This document shows, in pieces, positions 15,180 to 20,415 of a stretch of 20,415 nt of DNA. Under the pieces are notes generated by a model that had not been told where the DNA came from, did no database searches, and saw nothing but the letters and a program-made list of their open reading frames with translations. This DNA comes from an archaeon (GTDB lineage: Archaea > Halobacteriota > Syntropharchaeia > Alkanophagales > Methanospirareceae), in NCBI GenBank assembly GCA_030019325.1, contig JASEFB010000028.1, positions 1 through 20,415 of the forward strand, read 5' to 3'. Positions within the stretch are counted from its first letter, which is position 1, and the number at the start of each line of letters is the position of its first letter. The translations under genes and the position numbers were made by a program.

Positions 15180-15187
15180 TTTATATA
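15180..15187 (+). promoter_or_regulatory. TATA box of the 185-aa gene
   Basis: TTTATATA is centred near 15184, 27 nt before the ATG at 15211, and no Shine-Dalgarno sequence precedes that ATG. A leaderless transcript is expected. The rest of the 297-bp intergenic region is A/T-rich with no gene. Confidence 0.6.
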
Positions 15188-15210
15188 CTATGACGGATTA
15201 AGATGTAATA

Positions 15211-15768
15211 ATGACAACACACATCATCGTCATGGATTGCGCAGACGACACGGAGAAGAAGCGGGTGCGGTATGTTATAGACAAATGGGAAGCTGAGAGA
15301 AAAGGGAAGGTATCGGAGGTGAAAGCGATAGTTGTAAAGGCGGATTTGGATGAAGGTGAAGTAAGCGATTTTCTTGAGGAATTGTATTCCAAGATAAGTG
15401 CGGGAAGAGTAGAGATATACAAAGCGGAGATAGAAAAGGTAGAACCAGAAAAGAGCATTGAAATTTTAAAAGTAGCATTTAAGGATGATATAAAGTCTGT
15501 TGAGAAGCTTATAAGTTTCATTTTCAGCAAGAAGAACACCATTCTCCGCGAGCACAGGTATCTCAGTGACACTTTTTCTGAGATGGAATACGGGGTATAC
15601 TCGAGGAAAGGAAAAGGAGGGGTTAGTGTAAAGGTCGTTTTAAGAGAAGAAGGAGGCGAAACAACGGCTGATATTCAGTTAGAAGGTATAGAAGATGCGT
15701 CGAAATCGTTGAAAGAGGAATTAATTGGGGATTTCTCTTACTTCAATGTGAAATTGGAGGGAGAATAA
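15211..15768 (+). CDS. Hypothetical 185-aa protein
   Basis: I do not recognise this family. The protein has no signal peptide or membrane segment. Residues 1-80 alternate short strands and charged helices (HIIVMDCADD, KAIVVKADLDEGEVSDFLEE, RVEIYKAEIEKV), suggesting a small alpha/beta domain. Residues 85-125 are helical, and 125-185 are richer in strands (GVSVKVVLREEGGETTADIQL). Codon usage and the promoter (TATA 27 nt before the ATG) support a real gene. It opens a plus-strand block that continues with a coiled-coil protein, and it is divergent from the fpo operon. The downstream frame overlapping its stop as TAATG runs into an inverted-repeat element and is not counted as a gene. Function unknown. 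Confidence 0.75.
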   Translation: MTTHIIVMDCADDTEKKRVRYVIDKWEAERKGKVSEVKAIVVKADLDEGEVSDFLEELYSKISAGRVEIYKAEIEKVEPEKSIEILKVAFKDDIKSVEKLISFIFSKKNTILREHRYLSDTFSEMEYGVYSRKGKGGVSVKVVLREEGGETTADIQLEGIEDASKSLKEELIGDFSYFNVKLEGE

Positions 15769-15782
15769 TGGTGGTGTACAAG

Positions 15783-15940
15783 TTTACCGCGGAGCACGCA
15801 GAGAACACAGAGAGTCAGGATAATCATTTAGGCAGTAGCTACAATCCAGCTTCATCTCTCGATAGATCACTGGCAAGGGTTCCTGTTGTAAGTCTCTCTT
15901 TTTACGTCATCTCTGCACTCTCCGCGACCTCGGCGGTAAA
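15783..15940. repeat. Imperfect inverted-repeat intergenic element (about 158 bp)
   Basis: The left end starts TTTACCGCGGAGCACGCAGA and the right end, read in reverse complement, starts TTTACCGCCGAGGTCGCGGA. The arms stay similar for about 35 bp, both including GCAGAGA. The GCGGAG/GCAGAG/ACAGAG periodicity resembles a short dispersed repeat I have seen in many prokaryotic genomes (recollection, not a search). It is probably a MITE-like element. An open frame of 63 codons across it is an accident of the repeat. Confidence 0.6.
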
Positions 15941-15979
15941 CGTTAATGATAATTTCTGAAATAACAAAAGTTAAAAAAT

Positions 15980-15994
15980 CGAAAGTTTTAAATA
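15980..15994 (+). promoter_or_regulatory. BRE/TATA promoter of the coiled-coil gene
   Basis: CGAAAG followed by TTTTAAATA is centred near 15990. The predicted start is about 16016-16017, exactly at an ATG that opens a seven-codon frame (MYGVVRV, 16017-16040) whose TGA overlaps the ATG of the main gene at 16037. The BRE/TATA core matches the one before fpoJ. Confidence 0.6.
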
Positions 15995-16036
15995 CTGCCA
16001 TACATAATACAATAGTATGTATGGCGTGGTGAGGGT

Positions 16037-17989
16037 ATGAAGATGGGGCTGGGAATTGAAGATTTGGAAAGGTTAAATAAGTTGCCGAGGGAGATTTCAA
16101 AGCCAGATATGGATTTGGAGCAGTTGAAAAGGCTGCCAGAATACAGACGGAGGCAGTGGTGGGATGAGATTTTGAGAATAGAGGGGGAATATTACGGGAA
16201 ATATTACCTTGAGGGCAAGACAAACGAGTATTTGGAAGCGAATATAGTAATGGCAAAGTTGAAGTTAGTGGTCTCATTTTTGGATAATGGAGAGCGAAGT
16301 CCTGAGCATTTGTTTAAGGAAGATGAGATGACGTTTTTGCGAGGATTTGAAGAACTCGCGGTAATAGGGCGGCTTTCTGTTGATGAGCTTGTGGACTACT
16401 TCAAAAGGGTAAAAGGGAAAGAGCGAGGATTAGTGAAAATAGCATTTGATGCTGTTAACAGGGGTTACAACGTTATGGATGAGATTGTAAGAAGAAGTGA
16501 CATTCCGGGAGATTTGGCAAATGCATTTAAACGAGTCTATGGTGAGCGGGTGAAAAAGATGGAGGAGACTGCGAGGAAATACATCGAGAAGTATGGGCTT
16601 CCGGCAGTTGAAGAGGATATAAGTTCGATTTTGGAGGAGTCGGAGAAGGAGAGAAAGAGGATAATAGAAAGTATCAATCGAAGCCTTTCGAACTTAGAGG
16701 AGCGACTGAAAGAAGGAGAAGAGGTAAAAGAGGAAAAAGAGCGGTTAGAAGAAACGCTGAGGGGTTTAGAGCGAGAAGTTGTATCAAAAGAAACGGAAAA
16801 AGAAGCTGTGACCTCTAAGCTCAGAGAATTTGAAGCTGGTAAAAGAGAAGCCTGGGCGAGGTATGAAAAACTCAGGAATGAGTGGTCGGAGAGCATAGAG
16901 GAGATCGAACGCAGAAGAAGGGCTCTGGATGCTCAGGAGAGGGAGTTGAAAGAAGCGGCGGAAAGGCAAGGGGCGGAATTGAAAGAAGCGGCGAAGAGAG
17001 CTTTTGAAGACGAACTGAGAAGCATTAACATGCTAAGAGAAGAACTGACGAAGAAGAAAGAGGAATTAAAAGTCGAACGAGAGGGGTTGGAATATGCGAG
17101 AAAAGAAGTGGAAGAGCGGCTGGAAAAAATCAGGGCTATTTTAGAGGGTGGCGAGGTGAAGAGATTTGTAACGAGCGATGTTGCGAAGATTCAGGAGATG
17201 AACTATATCGGAAGATTTGACATCAAGATGAACGAACTTCCGAGAGCGATATACGACCCGATAGAGAGGAAAGAGCGGAAGATAAACAGGTGGAGTTACC
17301 GTTACAAGTTTGACGATATGGATAAGATTTTGAACACGTTGAAGATTGATTATGACGAGGTAACGGGAACGTTGCCTTTGAATCTGCGGTCGAGATTCGA
17401 GGTTGCGGAGAAGAGGTATAAGCTTTTTGGTAAGGAAGAGACGAGAGTAATAATAGAAGCTTCGGTGCTGGGGCATTTGCTGGATTATGGTGAGAACGGA
17501 TTTGATACGAGGAGTGTGACGTTGTCAGAGTTGCTTTCAGTGCTGACGAGGTATATTGACAGTGCGGAGTTTGGTAATTATTTCCACGTGCTGGGGATCG
17601 CATCAGTAACGGGATTCGATACGAAGGTGCTTGAGCAGATCAATTCAAATGAGTTCCATCAGAATTTCGTGAGCAGGTATGTTTCGCTATGTTTGGTGGA
17701 TCTGGAGACTGGCGAGGTAATCTACAATGAATCAGATGAGCGAATACAGGCGTATATTGATTTGTTCAAGCCGATGTTCGATGCGGAGAAAGTGAAGGCG
17801 ATAAAGGAGTATGTGGTTGGGAGATTGGAACTCAAGGATTTTGCAGTGCTTGACAGAGTGGTGGAGGAAGCGACAGAGGGTGGAGAGGAAGGAAAAAGGC
17901 TTGCGAAGAAGGTGTTTTACGACCTCGAGAAGGAAGGAATGGGTGAGGTGATGTATGATAAGGAGTTTGGGCTTGTCATTGAAAAATGA
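16037..17989 (+). CDS. Hypothetical coiled-coil protein, 650 aa
   Basis: I do not recognise this family. Residues 1-190 are helical and globular (LPEYRRRQWWDEILRIEGEY, ELVDYFKRVKGKERGLVKIA). About 195-372 is one long charged coiled coil, rich in Glu, Lys and Arg. About 375-590 is a mixed alpha/beta region (VTSDVAKIQEMNYIGRFDIK, VSLCLVDLETGEVIYNESDE). The last 55 residues (RLAKKVFYDLEKEGMGEVMY) read like a winged-helix fold. No signal peptide or membrane segment is seen, so it is probably cytoplasmic. The arrangement (head, long coil, tail) is that of a scaffold or SMC-like protein, but no Walker A or ABC signature is visible. The ATG 16037 is preceded by GGTGAGGG at short spacing. It may form a unit with the 199-aa helical protein downstream. 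Confidence 0.85.
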   Translation: MKMGLGIEDLERLNKLPREISKPDMDLEQLKRLPEYRRRQWWDEILRIEGEYYGKYYLEGKTNEYLEANIVMAKLKLVVSFLDNGERSPEHLFKEDEMTFLRGFEELAVIGRLSVDELVDYFKRVKGKERGLVKIAFDAVNRGYNVMDEIVRRSDIPGDLANAFKRVYGERVKKMEETARKYIEKYGLPAVEEDISSILEESEKERKRIIESINRSLSNLEERLKEGEEVKEEKERLEETLRGLEREVVSKETEKEAVTSKLREFEAGKREAWARYEKLRNEWSESIEEIERRRRALDAQERELKEAAERQGAELKEAAKRAFEDELRSINMLREELTKKKEELKVEREGLEYARKEVEERLEKIRAILEGGEVKRFVTSDVAKIQEMNYIGRFDIKMNELPRAIYDPIERKERKINRWSYRYKFDDMDKILNTLKIDYDEVTGTLPLNLRSRFEVAEKRYKLFGKEETRVIIEASVLGHLLDYGENGFDTRSVTLSELLSVLTRYIDSAEFGNYFHVLGIASVTGFDTKVLEQINSNEFHQNFVSRYVSLCLVDLETGEVIYNESDERIQAYIDLFKPMFDAEKVKAIKEYVVGRLELKDFAVLDRVVEEATEGGEEGKRLAKKVFYDLEKEGMGEVMYDKEFGLVIEK

Positions 17990-17991
17990 AA

Positions 17992-18163
17992 AACCACGAG
18001 ATTTCACAAGATTAGCACAAGAAGATAAAGTTAGGATTCATGATGCAGGATGCAGGATACAGGTTTGGCTTGTACCATGCATCTTTTCATTTTCTCGTGA
18101 AATAAACCCTTTCAGGGGTTTCGGGGACGTGGGCAGAGCCCACGATGTGTAATCTTGTGGTTA
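17992..18163. repeat. Nested inverted-repeat element before the 199-aa gene
   Basis: CACAAGATTA (18005-18014) is matched in inverse by TAATCTTGTG (18150-18159), and AACCAC (17992-17997) by the following GTGGTT. Inside lie a 7-bp tandem repeat (GATGCAG twice, then GATACAG), a hairpin AAACCC/GGGTTT (18104-18121), and a strong hairpin CGTGGGC-AGA-GCCCACG (18128-18144). The element could be a MITE-like insertion or a structured leader of the downstream gene. Confidence 0.5.
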
Positions 18164-18180
18164 CAAATACAAGAAAAATA

Positions 18181-18189
18181 GGAGGTGAT
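18181..18189 (+). promoter_or_regulatory. Near-perfect Shine-Dalgarno site
   Basis: GGAGGTGAT is complementary to the 3' end of archaeal 16S rRNA over nine bases and lies 8 nt before the ATG at 18198. It fixes the start of the 199-aa gene and shows that its mRNA has a leader, unlike the two genes upstream. Confidence 0.8.
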
Positions 18190-18197
18190 GTGAAAAA

Positions 18198-18797
18198 ATG
18201 GGATTGTTGGAAAGTTTGAAGGAAACACTTGGGTTTGGAGCAAAGGTTCCGAGGGTTGAGGAAGTGCAGAAGGAGCGGATGCGGTTGAGCATGAAGGAGG
18301 AGCAGGCGATACCAGAGTTAAGGAAATTGAAGGACAAGTGGAAGAAGTTGTATGAGGAGGGTAAGGAGAAGGACAGGTATGAACGAAGGGCTTTGCTCAG
18401 GCAGATGAACCGGATAGAGGGTGAGATAGCAGCGAAGGATCTGGAACTCGCAAAGGTAGACCTGGGCATTCGTGCATTGGACAAGATGAATTCGATTCTG
18501 TCGAAGGGAAAAGAGATATTCAAAGGCGAGTTCTGGCATAAGATCGAAGGGACGCTGACATCGGAAAAATTGATGGACATCATGGTGGAGGAGAACTTCA
18601 ATGAGAAGCAGGTGTTAAAGCGGCTTGGTGAAGTGGCGAAGATAAGTGATAAGCACGTTCTGGATGCGATAGACCAGTTGCCGGATGAGGAAATAGAAGC
18701 GGTCTGGGGTAAGGAGATAGAGACGAAGGAGCTTGATGAGATACTCGACCGGAAGATAGAGGAGAAGAAGCGGAGTCTTGAGATAGAGAGGGTTTGA
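18198..18797 (+). CDS. Small helical protein, 199 aa, PspA/ESCRT-III-like in outline
   Basis: I cannot assign this protein to a family with confidence. It is almost entirely helical. A short amphipathic N-terminal helix (MGLLESLKETLGFG) precedes a basic coiled coil (about 20-110: LRKLKDKWKKLYEEGKEKDR, LLRQMNRIEGEIAAKDLELA). An acidic C-terminal region follows (150-185). This layout (membrane-binding amphipathic start, basic helical hairpin, acidic tail) is that of PspA/Vipp1 and ESCRT-III proteins, but I see no decisive motif. Residues 120-165 (KLMDIMVEENFNEKQVLKRL) could be a small helical module. It has a very strong Shine-Dalgarno site, sits 208 bp after the 650-aa coiled-coil gene in the same direction, and is followed by a T-rich tract. 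Membrane remodelling is speculation. Confidence 0.82.
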   Translation: MGLLESLKETLGFGAKVPRVEEVQKERMRLSMKEEQAIPELRKLKDKWKKLYEEGKEKDRYERRALLRQMNRIEGEIAAKDLELAKVDLGIRALDKMNSILSKGKEIFKGEFWHKIEGTLTSEKLMDIMVEENFNEKQVLKRLGEVAKISDKHVLDAIDQLPDEEIEAVWGKEIETKELDEILDRKIEEKKRSLEIERV

Positions 18798-18809
18798 ATT
18801 TAAAGCCTC

Positions 18810-18830
18810 TTTGTCTCTTTTTATTTTTTT
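18810..18830 (+). terminator. T-rich terminator after the 199-aa gene
   Basis: A pyrimidine tract with runs of five and seven T lies 13-33 nt after the stop codon, without a stem. Archaeal RNA polymerase stops at such tracts. It separates the 199-aa gene from the TPR gene. Confidence 0.55.
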
Positions 18831-18887
18831 GGGGAGGTTAGCAAAGAAGTTTTGTGAAGGGATGAAAAAGTATGAGTTAAAGATGAA

Positions 18888-20415
18888 ATGATGAAAAAAA
18901 CGATTGAAGGAAAAACTGCTGAAGAATGGTTTGATTTGGCTTACAGAGCAGAAGACCCAGAAAAGAAAGTGGAATATTATACAAAATGCCTAGAATTAGA
19001 CCCAAAGCATGCATATGCATGGTACAACAAAGTACTTGCCCTTGAGAAGTTAGAAAGATACGAGGAAGCGATAGAATGCTATGATAAGGCTCTGGAGATT
19101 GACCCAAAGTATGCGTTTGTATGGAAGAACAAAGGACTTGCCCTTGAGAAGTTAGAAAGATACGAAGAAGCGATAGAATGCTATGATAAGGCTCTGGATA
19201 TTGACCCAAAGTATGCGTATGCATGGAAGAACAAAGGAATTGCCCTTGGGAAGTTAGAAAGATACGAAGAAGCGATAGAATGCTATGATAAGGCTCTGGA
19301 TATTGACCCAAAGTATGAAAATGCAAAGAAAAACAAAAAATGGGCGGAAGAGAAATTAAGGGAGCAAAAAGATAAAGAGAAAAGAAGAATAGAAGGAAAA
19401 AGAGCAAGAGAATGGTTCAAGTTGGCATTTGAGGCGAAAGACCCAGAGAAGGAAATAGAGTATTATTCAAAATGCTTGGAATTAGACCCAAAGAATGCGG
19501 TTGCATGGAACAACAAAGGAATTGCCCTTTATGATTTAGAAAGATACAAAGAAGCGATAGAATGCTATGATAAGACTCTGGATATTGACCCAAAGGATGC
19601 GGATGCATGGAACAACAAAGGAATTGCCCTTGGGAAGTTAGAAAGATACGGAGAAGCGATAGAATGCTATGATAAGGCTCTGGATATTGCCCCAAGGAGT
19701 GCGTATGCATGGTACGAAAAAGGAATTGCCCTTGGGAAGTTAGAAAGATACGAAGAAGCGATAAGATGCTACGATAAGGCTCTGGATATTGACCCAAAGT
19801 ATGCGGATGCATGGAACAACAAAGGAATTGCCCTTGGGAAGTTAGAAAGATACGAAGAAGCGATACGATGCTACGATAAGGCTCTGGATATTGTCCCAAA
19901 GGATGCGGATGCATGGAACAACAAAGGATATGCCCTTGATAAGTTAGGAAGATACGAGGAAGCGATAGAATGCTATGATAATGCTCTGGATATTGACCCA
20001 AAGAATGCGTATGCATGGGGCAACAAAGGAAATGCCCTTAGGAAGTTAGAAAGATACGAAGATGCGATACGATGCTATGATAAGGCTCTGGATATTGACC
20101 CAAAGTATGCGTATGCATGGAGCATCAAAGGACGTTCCCTTTATGATTTAGAAAGATACGAAGAAGCGATACGATGCTATGATAAGGCTCTGGATATTGT
20201 CCCAAAGTATGCGGATGCATGGTACAACAAAGGAATTGCCCTTGATGATTTAGAAGGATACGAAGAAGCGATAGAATGCTATGATAATGCTCTGGATATT
20301 GACCCAAAGGATGCGTATGCATGGCGCATCAAAGGAAGTGCCCTTAGGAAGTTAGAAAGATACGAAGAAGCGATAGAATGCTATGATAAGGCTCTGGATA
20401 TTGACCCAAAGTATG
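18888..20415 (+). CDS. Tetratricopeptide-repeat protein, 3' end outside window
   Basis: The frame is open from ATG 18888 (or 18891) to the end of the window, giving 509 residues of an unfinished protein. After a leader helix (EEWFDLAYRAEDPEKKVEYY) come three 34-residue TPR units. Next is a charged linker (about 148-185), a second copy of the leader helix (REWFKLAFEAKDPEKEIEYY), and nine more units before the sequence ends. The unit consensus is AWxNKGxALxKLERYEEAIE-CYDKALDIDPKxAx, with W4, G8, Y11-equivalent L, A20, Y24, A27 and P32 of the TPR motif. No signal peptide or membrane segment is seen, so it probably acts as a cytoplasmic protein-binding scaffold; the partner is unknown. Units are nearly identical in DNA, which implies recent expansion or gene conversion. 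No clear Shine-Dalgarno site precedes the start. Long antisense frames in this region are shadows of the repeat. Confidence 0.92.
   Translation, partial: MMKKTIEGKTAEEWFDLAYRAEDPEKKVEYYTKCLELDPKHAYAWYNKVLALEKLERYEEAIECYDKALEIDPKYAFVWKNKGLALEKLERYEEAIECYDKALDIDPKYAYAWKNKGIALGKLERYEEAIECYDKALDIDPKYENAKKNKKWAEEKLREQKDKEKRRIEGKRAREWFKLAFEAKDPEKEIEYYSKCLELDPKNAVAWNNKGIALYDLERYKEAIECYDKTLDIDPKDADAWNNKGIALGKLERYGEAIECYDKALDIAPRSAYAWYEKGIALGKLERYEEAIRCYDKALDIDPKYADAWNNKGIALGKLERYEEAIRCYDKALDIVPKDADAWNNKGYALDKLGRYEEAIECYDNALDIDPKNAYAWGNKGNALRKLERYEDAIRCYDKALDIDPKYAYAWSIKGRSLYDLERYEEAIRCYDKALDIVPKYADAWYNKGIALDDLEGYEEAIECYDNALDIDPKDAYAWRIKGSALRKLERYEEAIECYDKALDIDPKY

Noticed and set aside
15768..15959. 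63-codon plus-strand frame overlapping the stop of the 185-aa gene
   Set aside because: It runs almost entirely through the inverted-repeat element and has no resemblance to a protein; the TAATG overlap is probably chance.
18877..20322. Three minus-strand open frames (about 176, 199 and 65 codons) with repeated MHTHSLGQYPEPYHSIL-like peptides
   Set aside because: They are the antisense of the TPR repeat: the 102-bp period lacks stops on the opposite strand. The plus-strand TPR frame has a known fold and no stop to the window end.
1..20415. CRISPR array, tRNA or rRNA genes
   Set aside because: I looked for regularly spaced direct repeats with unique spacers and for cloverleaf or rRNA signatures. 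The only regular repeat is the coding TPR array, and nothing resembled a tRNA or rRNA.

Overview
The window looks like a piece of a methanotrophic or alkanotrophic archaeal chromosome, most like the ANME-1 / Syntrophoarchaeia lineages or another Archaeoglobus-like euryarchaeon. Evidence for an archaeon: a Pelota gene, an F420H2 dehydrogenase operon of Fpo/Fqo type, BRE/TATA promoters about 27 nt from start codons, and poly-T terminators. The lineage call is inference from gene content; no rRNA is present.

Layout. 1-552 is the 3' end of an IS4/IS1634-type transposase. A gene-free stretch (553-1036) follows, holding hairpins and a strong orphan TATA box. Next are pelA (pelota, minus strand), a divergent SbcD/Mre11-related metallophosphoesterase, and a PaaI-like hotdog thioesterase whose N-terminus is separated by an apparent +1 frameshift in a T7 run.

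3700-14913 (minus) is one long operon, read J-K-M-L-N-A-BCD-H-I-F, encoding F420H2:quinone (or methanophenazine) oxidoreductase. The genes overlap or nearly touch, with ATGA/TAATG junctions and strong Shine-Dalgarno sites. This is the gene order I recall for Archaeoglobus fulgidus fqo. FpoF takes electrons from F420H2. FpoI and the N2 centre of the FpoB part carry them to quinone at FpoB/D/H. FpoA, H, J, K, L, M and N form the membrane arm. Three things are unusual: B, C and D are one polypeptide; FpoI has four rather than two [4Fe-4S] motifs; and the antiporter-like subunits M and N lack several charged residues that are canonical for proton pumping in complex I, while L keeps them.

15211-20415 (plus) is an accessory block of proteins I do not recognise: a 185-aa protein, a 650-aa coiled-coil protein, a 199-aa helical protein with a PspA/ESCRT-III-like look, and a large TPR protein that runs off the window. 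Two inverted-repeat intergenic elements are embedded in this block. The TPR repeats are nearly identical in DNA, and the differences are concentrated at the positions that line the ligand groove in known TPR proteins.
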